From Oceanicaulis sp. (lineage in GTDB: Bacteria; Pseudomonadota; Alphaproteobacteria; Caulobacterales; Maricaulaceae), in contig CP157796.1 in assembly GCA_040112665.1 (NCBI GenBank), forward strand, positions 1,862,813 to 1,926,812: DNA of 64,000 bases, in the 5' to 3' direction. The first letter of the stretch is position 1, and the number at the start of each line of letters is the position of its first letter. Under the pieces are notes generated by a model. The model worked only from the letters and a program-made list of their open reading frames with translations. It made no database searches and was not told the DNA's origin. The translations under genes were made by a program, and so were the position numbers. Of this stretch, positions 1 through 9,121 are shown one piece after another.

Positions 1-358
<358 letters not shown>

Positions 359-444
359 TCGCGCCCGGCAACACCGGACGCTTCTGGTACGTTTGACTGG
401 GAGGCGGTCTCCGCCACCCTATTTCCGTATCCGGAGGTCGGCCC

Positions 445-1269
445 ATGCGGTGCGTCGCTTTCGTTCTGCTTCTGCTTCTTGCTGCGCCGGCTGACGGCGC
501 CGCGCAGTCCGGTCCCCAGGCCGCTCTGGATCGAGGCGACTGGGTGGTCGCGCGCAATCTCGGCCGCACAGGCTCTGACGCCGCAAGCCAGACCCTCGCC
601 GCCGAGGCCGTGCTGTCGCCGCTTGTTCTCGGGCTCGACCGGGAGGTGCGGGCGCTGAGGGCGGGCGAGGACATGCGCGCGCCGGTGGGGATCGCGCTCG
701 AGGCCACAGAGCGCGAAGTCCGCCGCGACGCGGCGCGTCAGGCCGCCGGCTACGCCCGCGCTGCAATCGACGCTGATCCCGACTACGCCCCGGCGCACCG
801 GGCGCTCGCCGCCGCGCTGGGGATCGAGGGCCGCAACACCCATCCGCTCCGCGCCGCGCTCAGCCGCCTGCCGGGCCGCAGCCGCGAGGCGATCGACCGC
901 GCGATCGAGCTCGATCCTGTTTCGCCCGCCGGCCGGGCCCTTCTGGGCGCCTGGCATCTGGAGATCGTGCGGCGCGCTGGGGAGGGCACTTTCGGCGCAG
1001 ACCTCGAGACCGGGCTCGAACAGTTCCGCGCCGCCGCCGCCGCCGAGACCGGCCCGCCCATCCCCTATCAGTTCGCGCTGCACCTGCTGGCGCTGGACCC
1101 GGCCGTTTACGGTGATGAAGCCGAGGCGATGCTGGGCCGCGCCGTCGAAGCGGAGACGAACGGCGCGTTCGAAGCGGCGATCAAGGCGCAGGCCCAGACC
1201 CTGTTCGACCTTGCTCTGACCAGCCGCGCCGCGGCGGCTGAAGAGGCCCGCGACCGGCTCTCCCGCTAG
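445..1269 (+). CDS. exported hypothetical protein with helical-repeat character
   Basis: A 274-residue protein with an N-terminal signal peptide (about residues 1-21, MRCVAFVLLLLLAAPADGAA). The mature part is Ala/Arg/Glu-rich and mostly helical. It contains TPR-like stretches, for example around ARAAIDADPDYAPAHRALAA and AIDRAIELDPVSPAGRALLG, where the DP-A-A spacing resembles TPR helix pairs. It probably acts in the periplasm as a protein-interaction scaffold, but no family is recognised. It stands alone between mtnP and the XRE operon. Start chosen at ATG 445, which is followed directly by the signal peptide. Confidence 0.7.
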   Translation: MRCVAFVLLLLLAAPADGAAQSGPQAALDRGDWVVARNLGRTGSDAASQTLAAEAVLSPLVLGLDREVRALRAGEDMRAPVGIALEATEREVRRDAARQAAGYARAAIDADPDYAPAHRALAAALGIEGRNTHPLRAALSRLPGRSREAIDRAIELDPVSPAGRALLGAWHLEIVRRAGEGTFGADLETGLEQFRAAAAAETGPPIPYQFALHLLALDPAVYGDEAEAMLGRAVEAETNGAFEAAIKAQAQTLFDLALTSRAAAAEEARDRLSR

Positions 1270-1275
1270 CAAGTA

Positions 1276-1341
1276 AGAAATGTTTGACATGAGGTCGGAG
1301 ATCTCTTACCTCTACGCATGTCAGAAATTTTTGACATGAAG
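1276..1341 (+). promoter_or_regulatory. operator/promoter region of the membrane protein-XRE operon
   Basis: ATGTCAGAAATTTTTGACAT at 1318-1337 is a near-perfect 20-bp palindrome, extending to 22 bp with flanking C and G. A second copy of its right half, AGAAATGTTTGACATGAGG at 1276-1294, matches AGAAATTTTTGACATGAAG at 1323-1341 at 17 of 19 positions, 47 bp apart. TTGACA at 1283-1288 could serve as a -35 box; no convincing -10 was found. The site lies just before a gene pair whose second member is a small HTH_XRE protein, so autorepression is the natural reading (inference). Confidence 0.6.
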
Positions 1342-1356
1342 TTAAAGGAGATCGAC

Positions 1357-1776
1357 ATGTCGTTTCGGGAAAAAAGCAACCTCGCCATGCTGGCGATCTT
1401 CTTGCTGGCCTATGGCTGGTACTTCATGGCCGTCACGCCGGTCGCGCTTTCCGGCGCGCCGAGCATCGCGGAGATCGACGGGCTGTTCCTGGCTGCGATC
1501 GTCTTTCTGGTCGCCGGCGGGATCGTCGCGCACATCCTGATCGCGATCGTGGGCAAGGACGACGAGGAGGACGCCGACGAGCGCGACAGGATGATCGAGA
1601 TGCGCGCGGACGCGAAGACCAGCTACGTCATCGGCGCAGCGGCGATCATCGCCATGGGGCTCGCGCTCAAGGAGTTCGACCCGTTCTGGATCGCCCACAC
1701 GATTCTCGCCGGCCTTGTCGTGGCGGAGATCACCAAGGCCGTGCTGCGCGCCATCGCCTACCGGTTCGGAGGCTGA
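1357..1776 (+). CDS. small multi-pass membrane protein (DUF2178-like)
   Basis: A 139-residue membrane protein with about four transmembrane segments: NLAMLAIFLLAYGWYFMAV, LFLAAIVFLVAGGIVAHILI, VIGAAAIIAMGLAL and WIAHTILAGLVVAEITK. An acidic loop (DDEEDADERDR) lies in the middle. The ATG at 1357 is preferred over upstream in-frame starts because AAAGGAG lies just before it, and the longer frame would start inside the palindromic operator. It ends 3 bp before a small XRE regulator. Such membrane protein/HTH pairs are common in bacteria, but the molecular role of the membrane partner is not known to me. Confidence 0.75.
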   Translation: MSFREKSNLAMLAIFLLAYGWYFMAVTPVALSGAPSIAEIDGLFLAAIVFLVAGGIVAHILIAIVGKDDEEDADERDRMIEMRADAKTSYVIGAAAIIAMGLALKEFDPFWIAHTILAGLVVAEITKAVLRAIAYRFGG

Positions 1777-1779
1777 GGC

Positions 1780-2016
1780 GTGGGCAAGCCGACGAAGATC
1801 AGGAACCGCATCCGCGAGCTGCGCTTTCACGCCGGGGAAATGACCCAGGCCGAGCTCGCCCGCCGGATCGGCATGACGCGCCAGACCGTCATCGCCATCG
1901 AGCAGAACAAATACTCGCCCTCTCTGGAAGCCGCGTTCCAGATCGCGCAGGTGTTCGGCGTCGGGCTTGAAGAGGCGTTCCAGTACGGCGAACCCCAGGC
2001 GGAGTCTGGCGGCTAA
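1780..2016 (+). CDS. XRE-family helix-turn-helix transcriptional regulator
   Basis: A 78-residue single-domain HTH_XRE/Cro-CI protein. The sequence RIRELRFHAGEMTQAELARR followed by MTRQTVIAIEQNKYSPSLE is a standard five-helix XRE fold with the recognition helix at MTRQTVIAIEQ. The start is GTG 1780, coupled to the upstream membrane-protein gene (stop at 1774-1776) with GGAGG just upstream. It probably binds the palindrome at 1318-1337 and controls its own operon. Its 3' end overlaps the convergent helicase gene by 4 bp. Confidence 0.88.
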   Translation: MGKPTKIRNRIRELRFHAGEMTQAELARRIGMTRQTVIAIEQNKYSPSLEAAFQIAQVFGVGLEEAFQYGEPQAESGG

Positions 2017-4652
2017 CCGCCCATCGCGTCCGCGATCAGGTCTCCGCTCGCTTCCTCCAGAAGCGCGTCGGAGGCTTCGCCGTGCACCGCCTCGCGGCCG
2101 ATCTCGAGCATGACCGGCACGGCGAGCGGGGAGACGCAGGTCAGCGCGGCGTGGTCGATCCGGCCGGCGATCCGCGCCAGCGCGTCAGACAGGCGGCGCA
2201 CGTCGAGCAGGCCTTTAGCGGCGTCCTGCCAGGCGGCCTGCATCAGCACGTGATCGGGCTCGTGATCGCGCAGCACGTCGTAGATGAGATCGGCCGAGAA
2301 GGTGACCTGCCGTCCGGTCTTTTCCTGGCCCGGAAAGCGCCGTTCGATCAGCCCGGCGATCACTGCGCAGTTCCTGAAGGTGCGTTTCATCAGGTCGCTC
2401 TCGGCGAGCCAGGCGTCGAGATCGTCGCCCATCATGTCTTCTGAAAAGAGCCCCGCCATGTCCGCGCCGGACATGTCGCTGAGCGCCCAGACCGACAGGG
2501 CGTACTCGTTCGCCACGAAGCCCAGCGGCCGCAAGCCCGCCCGCTCCATGCGCCGGGTCAGAAGCATGCCCAGGGTCTGGTGCGCCAGCCGGCCTTCGAA
2601 CGGATAGCAGACGAGGTAATGCTTGCCGCCGCGCGGGAAGGTCTCCACCAGCAGCCGGTCCGGGGCGGGCAGGCGGGATTTCTTCTGCTGCATCTCCAGC
2701 CATTCGCGGATCTGATCGGGCAGGGCGGACCAGCTCTGGGGCGCGTGAACCATGTTGCGCACCCGCTCGGCCAGATAGGTGGAGAGCGGGAACTTGCCGC
2801 CCTGATAGCTCGGCACCTTCGGATCCTCGCTGGCCGCCCGGCTGACCAGGCAGTCGGTCTCCTGCACGCCCTCGAAGCGCAGGGTCTGGCCGGCGAAGAT
2901 GAAGGTGTCGCCGGGGCTCAGCTGATCGCAGAACCATTCCTCGATCTGGCCGAGTTTCGGACCGCCCGCACGCATGCGGCGCGCCTGTCCGGTTCCGCCC
3001 GCAGACGCGGCTTCCGACGCGCGGACGGAAGCCGGCGCGAGACCGCGCGACAGAGCGGCGAGCGAGTAGTCGGGGCGCATGCGGCGGCCGTCGCCGGTGT
3101 TGCGATCGGAAGCGGATCCCGCCTCGCGCCGATCCTTGCCTCCGCCGCGCACCACGCGCACGTCCAGCATCGGGCTTTCGATGATCGTGCCGACATTCAT
3201 CCGGTGGCGCTGGGCGAAGTCGCGTGAGCGTGCGCGCCACAGCCCGTCCCGGCCCTTCACGATGCGCTTGAAGCGGTCATAGCCGCCCAGCGCATAGCCG
3301 CCGTCCGCGACGAAGGCGAGCACCCGGTCGAAGCTCGCCCGGTCGAGATGGCCGTAGGGCGCGGCGCTGGTGATCTCGGCGAACAGATCGTCCTCGGCGA
3401 AGGGCTCGCCGCAGGCCCGGCCCATCACGTGCTGGGCCAGCGCGTCGAGCGCGCCGGCGCGCAAGGGTTCGCCGTCGAGCGCCTTTTCCGCGACCGCGTC
3501 CTTGGCCGCCCGGCATTCGAGATGCTCGAAGCGGTTGGTGGGCACCAGCACCGCCCGGCTGGGCGCGTCGAGCCGGTGATTGGCCCGGCCCAGCCGCTGG
3601 ATCAGCCGCGCGCTGCCCTTGGGCGCGCCCATCTGGATCACAAGATCCACATCGCCCCAGTCGATGCCGAGATCGAGCGTGGAGGTGCACACCACCCCGC
3701 GCAACCTGCCCTCGGCCATCGCGGCTTCGACCTTGCGGCGCTGCTCGGCGCTGAGTGAGCCGTGGTGAAGCGCGATGGGAAGCGCGTCCTCGTTCACGCT
3801 CCACAGCATCTGGAAGGTGAATTCGGCCTGGCTGCGGGTGTTCACGAAAACGAGCGCCGTCTTCGCTGTCTTGATGAGATCGTAGACCGCCTTGATCGCA
3901 TGCCGGCCGGTATGGCCCGCCCAGGGGATGCGGTCTTCCGGCGTGCAGATCGTCACCTCGGGCTCCGCGCCGCCTTCGCCGCGCACGATGCGGGCGAAGC
4001 GGGCAGCCTCGCCGGTCTGCGCACTCAGCCAGCGGGCGTGGCCCGCCTCGTCCTTCACCGTCGCCGACAGCCCCACCCGGCGCGCCTGGGGCGCATAGCG
4101 CTGGATCGTTGCGAGCCCCAGCGAAAGGAGATCGCCGCGCTTTCCGGGCGCCAGCGCGTGCACTTCGTCGACGATCACGGTCTGAAGATGTTCGAAGAAG
4201 GCCGCGCCGTTCTCCTGCGCGCAGAACAGCGCCAGCTGCTCGGGCGTGGTCAGAAGGATGTCGGGCGGCCGGGCGCGCTGGCGGGCGCGTTTGGATTGCG
4301 GGGTGTCGCCGGTCCGGGTCTCGATCCTGAGGTCGAGCCCCATCTCGGTGACCGGAACCAGCAGATTGCGCGCCACGTCCTGGCTCAGCGCTTTCAGCGG
4401 CGAGAGATAGAGCGTGTGCAGCCGGTGAGGGCGGGTCTTGCCGCCTGCGTCCGCGATTTCGGCCAGATCGATCAGGCTCGGAAGGAAGCCGCCCAGCGTC
4501 TTGCCCCCGCCGGTCGGCGCGATCAGAAGCGCGTCCTCTCCGGCGTTGGCGGCGGCGACCATTTCGCGCTGATGGGCGCGAGGCGCCCAGCCGCGGCTGG
4601 TGAACCAGGCCTCGAACCGGTCGGGAAGGGCGGGCAGGGCGCGATGCTCCAT
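2013..4652 (-). CDS. ligase-associated DEXH-box helicase (Lhr-like) with in-frame insertion
   Basis: An 879-residue SF2 helicase of the Lhr family that accompanies the ligase-associated DNA repair set. Motifs seen: Walker A APTGGGKT near residue 45, DEVH Walker B, LSATV (motif III) and the C-terminal helicase domain with QRLGRANHRLD (motif VI). The Lhr-specific region follows, with LGQIEEWF about 60 residues after VVRGGG. In relatives, as I know them, these two stretches sit much closer, so about 60 residues rich in R, A, G and S are an insertion. No nuclease or ligase partner is next to it here. ATG start at 4652. Confidence 0.88.
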   Translation of the reverse strand: MEHRALPALPDRFEAWFTSRGWAPRAHQREMVAAANAGEDALLIAPTGGGKTLGGFLPSLIDLAEIADAGGKTRPHRLHTLYLSPLKALSQDVARNLLVPVTEMGLDLRIETRTGDTPQSKRARQRARPPDILLTTPEQLALFCAQENGAAFFEHLQTVIVDEVHALAPGKRGDLLSLGLATIQRYAPQARRVGLSATVKDEAGHARWLSAQTGEAARFARIVRGEGGAEPEVTICTPEDRIPWAGHTGRHAIKAVYDLIKTAKTALVFVNTRSQAEFTFQMLWSVNEDALPIALHHGSLSAEQRRKVEAAMAEGRLRGVVCTSTLDLGIDWGDVDLVIQMGAPKGSARLIQRLGRANHRLDAPSRAVLVPTNRFEHLECRAAKDAVAEKALDGEPLRAGALDALAQHVMGRACGEPFAEDDLFAEITSAAPYGHLDRASFDRVLAFVADGGYALGGYDRFKRIVKGRDGLWRARSRDFAQRHRMNVGTIIESPMLDVRVVRGGGKDRREAGSASDRNTGDGRRMRPDYSLAALSRGLAPASVRASEAASAGGTGQARRMRAGGPKLGQIEEWFCDQLSPGDTFIFAGQTLRFEGVQETDCLVSRAASEDPKVPSYQGGKFPLSTYLAERVRNMVHAPQSWSALPDQIREWLEMQQKKSRLPAPDRLLVETFPRGGKHYLVCYPFEGRLAHQTLGMLLTRRMERAGLRPLGFVANEYALSVWALSDMSGADMAGLFSEDMMGDDLDAWLAESDLMKRTFRNCAVIAGLIERRFPGQEKTGRQVTFSADLIYDVLRDHEPDHVLMQAAWQDAAKGLLDVRRLSDALARIAGRIDHAALTCVSPLAVPVMLEIGREAVHGEASDALLEEASGDLIADAMGG
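2960..3150 (-). repeat. palindrome-bearing in-frame insertion in the Lhr helicase gene
   Basis: This stretch encodes an Arg/Ala/Gly/Ser-rich segment that interrupts the Lhr-family alignment. It contains a perfect 9-bp stem-loop, CGGCTTCCG (3008-3016) pairing with CGGAAGCCG (3026-3034). It also has an 11-bp direct repeat CGCATGCGGCG at 2971-2981 and 3076-3086, exactly 105 bp apart, which encodes the RRMR motif twice. The boundaries are approximate, set by where recognisable Lhr sequence stops and resumes. It looks like a small palindromic element tolerated in frame. Confidence 0.5.
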
Positions 4653-4682
4653 CCCCGCCTAGATAGCGCGGACCGGCGCGGC

Positions 4683-7600
4683 TTAGGAGGGCCCGGCGCC
4701 GTCTTCGTCTGCTGCGGCGGCGGAGAAGCCGCGCATCAACGTGCTCGCATCGTCGAGATCGGCGAGCTCGTTGACCATGGCGGCGAGCCGCGCATCGCCC
4801 GGCGCGACGGTCTCGCTGGCGACCATCGAGAAGGCGCGGGCGTGATCGGTGCGGGACATCTTCGCGCCGTAACGCGCCTCGATCCGGTCCATGCCCGCGC
4901 TGTCGCGCGCCAGCGCGTAGGCGATCAGGGCGCGCAGCACGTCATGGCTTTCACGCGGCGACAGATCGCCCTCCTGCCGCCAGCGGTCCGCCAGCAGCGA
5001 TTCCGCGCGCCGCCCGGCCTCGGGCCAGATCCTTTCATCCCAGGCGACCCGGGCGCGCAGCCTGTCGGCGGCTTCGGTGCGGTCGTTGGCGATGAGCTCG
5101 AGCGCGTGCTCGGTGCGGCCGACACCGGCCAGCGAGCGGGCCTGCAGAAGCCGGCGGCGCTCGACGAGATCTGTGGGCAGGCCGGCGATCCGCGTGGACT
5201 CGATCGCGCGCATCGCGGCCTCGGGGCGGCCGTCGGTGAGGTAGATCTCGGCGAGGTCGGCGGCGATGGTCGCGCGCGCCTGGCCGGTCATGGTGATGGA
5301 GCGTTCGTCGATCCAGTACTGCAGATAGGCGGCGGCCTGATCGAGCAGGTCGATCTCCACGAGCCGGTCGACCACGCCCATCACCATGCGCACCCCGTCA
5401 GGGCCCGGCGGGGTCAGCGACTGGTGCTCGCGCCAGAGCGCGACGGCGCTGAGCGGGTCCATCCGATCCGCGCCGCCGTCCAGAAACAGATCGCGGAAGA
5501 GCTGGTCCATCTCGAGGCTGAGGTCTCGCGCGACCGGGCTTTCGGGGAAGCGCCCGCGCGTGGCGTCCATCGTCCTCAGCGCCTCGTCATAACGGCCGGC
5601 CTGGGCGTAGACGCGGCCCAGCATGGCGGCGGCCTCGACTTCGGTGTCGTCGCCGCGCCACTGGAAGCGCAGCGATTCCAGCGCCTCGACGGCTTCATCG
5701 GCGGCGACAAGGCCATGCTCGGTCTGAAGCTGGATCATGGCGAGCCCGGCGCGGGTCTGAACGGGCCGCCAGGGATGGCTGCGCAGCGCGTCATAGCGGG
5801 CGACCGCCGCCTCGATCTCGCCGCTGGCGGCCAGAAGTCCGGCTTCGGCGAGCCCGGAAACCGCATCGGCTTCGGGATCGTCAGCGCCCGCGTCCACCAG
5901 ATCGAGCAAAGGCCGCACTGCGCCCAGATCGCCGGTTTCGAGCGCGGACAGCGCATGCCAGGCGGAGATGCGCGCCCGCCAGACCGGATCGAAGAAGAAG
6001 GCCGCGTCCCGTCCGCGTTCGAAACGCCGGCGCGCGGTCGGCCAGTCGCGGCGCTGCGCGGCGACCAGGGCGCGCCAGGACTGCACCGCAGGATCGTTGA
6101 GCACGGACGCCTGATCGAGCGTCTCGGCGGCTTCGTCGTAGCGTCCGGCCATGTAGAGCGCTGCGCCCTGAAGGGCGGCGGTCTCCGGCGCGGTTTCCAG
6201 CGCCGGGTTCGCCTTGACCGCGAGGGTCATGTAGGCGAGCGCTTCGTGCGCCAGACCCCAGCCGAGCGAAAAGCGCGCGAGCGCGGTCAGCGCCTCGGGT
6301 TCGAGATCGACCGCGGCGCGCTGGAGACGGGCGCGGCCCTCGACATAGGGCTGGTCGCCCCGCCAGCGGGCGAGATCGAGAAAGCCCGGCGTCATCGGCC
6401 GGTCGAAGGCGGCGGCCAGCGCGGGATCGGCCGTGCGCGAGAGCTTCAGCCCGCCCGGGCGTTCCAGGCGCGCGCCGCCGGGCTCGACCGTCATGGCGAG
6501 ATCGTCGGCGTAGGCTTCGAGCGCCAGACCGTGAGCCGAGGCGAGGATGCGCCCCTCCACGAACTGGCGCGGGGAGAGCACGCCGCGCTTGTCGCCGTCT
6601 GCGGTGAGTACGAGCAGACGGTCGCCCACCACCGGATCGAGCAGGTTGACCGCCGAGCGGGCGCCGTTGAAGCCCACCCGCATCACGGCGGGCCGGTTGA
6701 ACCCGGTCTCGCGCGCCAGGCGCACCGGCGCGGGCGGCTCGTCCAGCGTGTCTGTCAGGATCACCGTCCAGGTCGCCCCGGCGGCGTGCACGTCAGCCAG
6801 GGTGGAGACCGGCGCCTCGATGCGAAGCGCGGCGTAGTCCGCGCCGGTGAACGCGCGATAGGCTTCGACATGGTCCCCGCCCGCCGCGGCGATCTCGCCG
6901 GCTTCGAGCTGGGCCGGTGCGTCGAAGACGATCCACAGCGCTTCGGCCCGCCGGAACACCGCCGCGCCGGGCAGGTTCGCGAAGGGAAAGCTCATCACGA
7001 GGTCCTGACCCGCCTTGCGGACCTCGACCGGCACGACGCCGGAGGCGGGCAGCGGATCAGGGCGCTCGGCCTCGGGCAGAACCGGGGCGGGCTCGGGCGT
7101 TTCGGCGGCGGCGGCGGCGTCCTGGGGGGCTTCGGTCTCGGTTTCACCGGGCGCGAGGCTGTCGGCGTAGCCTGAAAGCGCCGCAAGCGTCGCCTCGATC
7201 CCGCTCGCGCCGGGAACCGCGACATCCAGCGCCACCCGGCCCGGCGCGTCCGACCAGACCCGCGCCTCGGCGTCGGGCGAGAGCAGGAAGGACAAAGCGA
7301 GCGTGTCCTCGTCGAGCCGGGTGACCGCGTCGACCCGGCGCGGCGGCGCGGCGGTCAGCTCCGAAAGATCGATCTCGGCGGCCCGCGAAAAGCGCAACAC
7401 GGCGCGCGCGTCCGCCTGTTCCAGCGACCAGGTCACCGGTTCGGGCCACTGAAAGACGATGCGGGTGTACTCGCTGGCCTCGCCGACGCGCAGCTCTACG
7501 GGAAGCGAAGGCGGCGGGGGAGGCGGCGCGGCCGCGGCGGCGTCGGCTTCGGCCCTAGCGCGCGCTTCGGCCTGGCGGGCGCGCTCATAGGGGCTGACGA

Positions 7601-8006
7601 CCGCAGGCTGGGCCGGCGCGCCGGGCGGGGCGAGATCGATGGCGAGCACGTTGTGGGAGACCGAAACGCGCGGTTCGAGCTCGCGATTTAAGGCAAGCCG
7701 GAGCGTGCGTCCGTCCGCGTCGAGCCTCGCCATCGCGATGTAATCGGGCGCAGCCTGCCTCAGCCCGCTGACGTCGACTTCGACCGCATCGGACAGGCGC
7801 GCGACGATCACCCGGTCCGCGGCGATCTCGGCGTTCACGGTGAGGTCGCCGCCCTCGCTTTCAGGCAGCACGAGGCGGATCCGCGCGGTGTCGCCCAGCC
7901 GGTCGACCTCCACGTTCGCCGGGGCCTGGGCGAGCGCAGGCGCGGTCAGCGCGGCGGCGGCCGCGCCGGCCAGAAGCGCGGCTCTAACCTTCGCCGGCCA
8001 CCGCAT
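4683..8006 (-). CDS. large exported TPR-rich protein of the flagellar cluster
   Basis: A 1107-residue protein with a signal peptide (about residues 1-26, ending ALTAPALAQ). An N-terminal part of about 450 residues carries several beta-rich AMIN-like segments (for example RIVFQWPEPVTWSLEQ and VMSFPFANLPGAAVFRR) and a Pro/Ala/Glu-rich linker. The long C-terminal part is alpha-helical TPR-type. It is the last gene of the fliL-fliM-DUF6468-MotE-like block and overlaps the MotE-like gene by 23 bp. Caulobacter carries a comparable large repeat protein next to its fliM genes (from memory). It probably acts in the periplasm with the motor or flagellum. AMIN-like character is a judgement by eye. Confidence 0.75.
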   Translation of the reverse strand: MRWPAKVRAALLAGAAAAALTAPALAQAPANVEVDRLGDTARIRLVLPESEGGDLTVNAEIAADRVIVARLSDAVEVDVSGLRQAAPDYIAMARLDADGRTLRLALNRELEPRVSVSHNVLAIDLAPPGAPAQPAVVSPYERARQAEARARAEADAAAAAPPPPPPSLPVELRVGEASEYTRIVFQWPEPVTWSLEQADARAVLRFSRAAEIDLSELTAAPPRRVDAVTRLDEDTLALSFLLSPDAEARVWSDAPGRVALDVAVPGASGIEATLAALSGYADSLAPGETETEAPQDAAAAAETPEPAPVLPEAERPDPLPASGVVPVEVRKAGQDLVMSFPFANLPGAAVFRRAEALWIVFDAPAQLEAGEIAAAGGDHVEAYRAFTGADYAALRIEAPVSTLADVHAAGATWTVILTDTLDEPPAPVRLARETGFNRPAVMRVGFNGARSAVNLLDPVVGDRLLVLTADGDKRGVLSPRQFVEGRILASAHGLALEAYADDLAMTVEPGGARLERPGGLKLSRTADPALAAAFDRPMTPGFLDLARWRGDQPYVEGRARLQRAAVDLEPEALTALARFSLGWGLAHEALAYMTLAVKANPALETAPETAALQGAALYMAGRYDEAAETLDQASVLNDPAVQSWRALVAAQRRDWPTARRRFERGRDAAFFFDPVWRARISAWHALSALETGDLGAVRPLLDLVDAGADDPEADAVSGLAEAGLLAASGEIEAAVARYDALRSHPWRPVQTRAGLAMIQLQTEHGLVAADEAVEALESLRFQWRGDDTEVEAAAMLGRVYAQAGRYDEALRTMDATRGRFPESPVARDLSLEMDQLFRDLFLDGGADRMDPLSAVALWREHQSLTPPGPDGVRMVMGVVDRLVEIDLLDQAAAYLQYWIDERSITMTGQARATIAADLAEIYLTDGRPEAAMRAIESTRIAGLPTDLVERRRLLQARSLAGVGRTEHALELIANDRTEAADRLRARVAWDERIWPEAGRRAESLLADRWRQEGDLSPRESHDVLRALIAYALARDSAGMDRIEARYGAKMSRTDHARAFSMVASETVAPGDARLAAMVNELADLDDASTLMRGFSAAAADEDGAGPS

Positions 8007-8706
8007 TGCGGGCCTCCGCTTCGGCGCGGCTGGGCTGGGGATCGGCGGTCGCTCTCAGCCGCGAGGTCAGCCCTGCGGCGAAGCCGGGCTCCATCTCCGC
8101 CATCACGGCGGCGAAGCGGCGGGGATTGGTCTCCTGCAGCTGGCGGGCGACCATGAGCAGGGTCTCGGGATCGGTGTCATCCATCGCCTGAAGGATCGGG
8201 GCGGCGGCGTCCGGTTCGAGCTGGGCGTAGGTGCTGACGATCGAATCGATACGCCGCTGGCGCTGATCGTCGAGCTGGCCGAGCAAGTCCTGGATCTCGC
8301 TGCGCACGGTTTCGAGCTCGGCGAGGCGTTCGTCGTAGCGGGCTTCGGCGACGGCGAGCAGCTGTTCGCGGGTGTCCAGCGCGTCTTCGCGGCGGTCGAG
8401 TTCCTGGCGGCGGCGGGCGAGATCGGTCTCGAGACCCAGCTGGGAGGCGGTCGGCATCTGCATCGGCGCGGCCCGCCGGTCGAGGGCGGGCGGGGTCGCA
8501 GCCGGCCCTGCAGGCGCGTCGGATTCATCTTCTGCAGTGGCCGCTCCATCATCAGGATCGGCCGCTTCGTCGTCAGCGGCTTCCGGCGCCGCGGCGAAGG
8601 CGCGCTCGGCGAAAAACGCCGAGGCGCCGTCGGCGAGCGACAGCGCCTTGAGCGCGAGCAGTCCGCCGAGCAGGACCGCGAGCAGGAGGAGCGGACGGGG
8701 GCTCAT
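7984..8706 (-). CDS. MotE-family flagellar motor chaperone-like protein
   Basis: A 240-residue protein. One N-terminal membrane anchor or signal segment (PLLLLAVLLGGLLALKALSL) is followed by an acidic Ala/Asp-rich linker. A coiled coil (about residues 90-165, DLARRRQELDRREDALDTRE onward) precedes the C-terminal domain with TYAQLEPDAAAPILQAMDD, the pattern of MotE/MgtE-N proteins. MotE family members help MotC/MotB assemble in alphaproteobacterial flagellar motors. It lies 4 bp after the DUF6468 gene and overlaps the downstream TPR gene. The function is inferred from family and context. Confidence 0.82.
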   Translation of the reverse strand: MSPRPLLLLAVLLGGLLALKALSLADGASAFFAERAFAAAPEAADDEAADPDDGAATAEDESDAPAGPAATPPALDRRAAPMQMPTASQLGLETDLARRRQELDRREDALDTREQLLAVAEARYDERLAELETVRSEIQDLLGQLDDQRQRRIDSIVSTYAQLEPDAAAPILQAMDDTDPETLLMVARQLQETNPRRFAAVMAEMEPGFAAGLTSRLRATADPQPSRAEAEARNAVAGEG

Positions 8707-8710
8707 CAGA

Positions 8711-9121
8711 TCACCTCAGCGCCTTGAGCGCTTCGAGCCGGCGGCGGGCGCCGGTGTCTTCCTCACGCACCGGAACCGGTTCGGCCGGGGCGGGGCGGGT
8801 GCGCTCGCGGCGGCCGCGCACCCCGCGCTCTGCTTTCGCTTCGGCGTCGTCGTTGAGGAAGCGCAGCTCGTCGGCGAGCTTGCGGGCGGTTTCGACTTCC
8901 TCACGCAAAGCCGCGCCGTTCTCGCGGCTGGCGCGGTCGAGCGCGGCGAGGCTGGCGCGGGCGCGGTCCACCGCGTTGTTGAGTGCGCCGATCGTGTCGC
9001 GCAGCCCGTCCTGCCCCTCGCGCATGGCGCGCAGGCGGCGGTCCACCCGCCAGCACATCACGGCGGCGGCGAGCAGCAGCACGCAGACCAGAGCTTCGAA
9101 GGCGAGGGAGGCGATGCTCAT
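8711..9121 (-). CDS. DUF6468-type flagellar-cluster membrane protein
   Basis: A 136-residue protein with a single N-terminal transmembrane helix (FEALVCVLLLAAAVMCW). A coiled coil follows (MREGQDGLRDTIGALNNAVD to about residue 90), then a basic, Pro-rich tail. The ATG at 9121 overlaps the fliM stop in ATGA fashion, which fixes the start and rejects the longer upstream frame. Proteins of this architecture sit between fliM and the motE-like gene in related flagellar operons. The exact role is unknown, and motor assembly is only inferred. Confidence 0.75.
   Translation of the reverse strand: MSIASLAFEALVCVLLLAAAVMCWRVDRRLRAMREGQDGLRDTIGALNNAVDRARASLAALDRASRENGAALREEVETARKLADELRFLNDDAEAKAERGVRGRRERTRPAPAEPVPVREEDTGARRRLEALKALR

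Noticed and set aside
3762..7175. 1137-residue open frame on the plus strand
   Set aside because: It lies antisense to the helicase and the TPR-rich gene; its product is a His/Gly/Arg/Gln-rich shadow typical of reversed GC-rich coding sequence.
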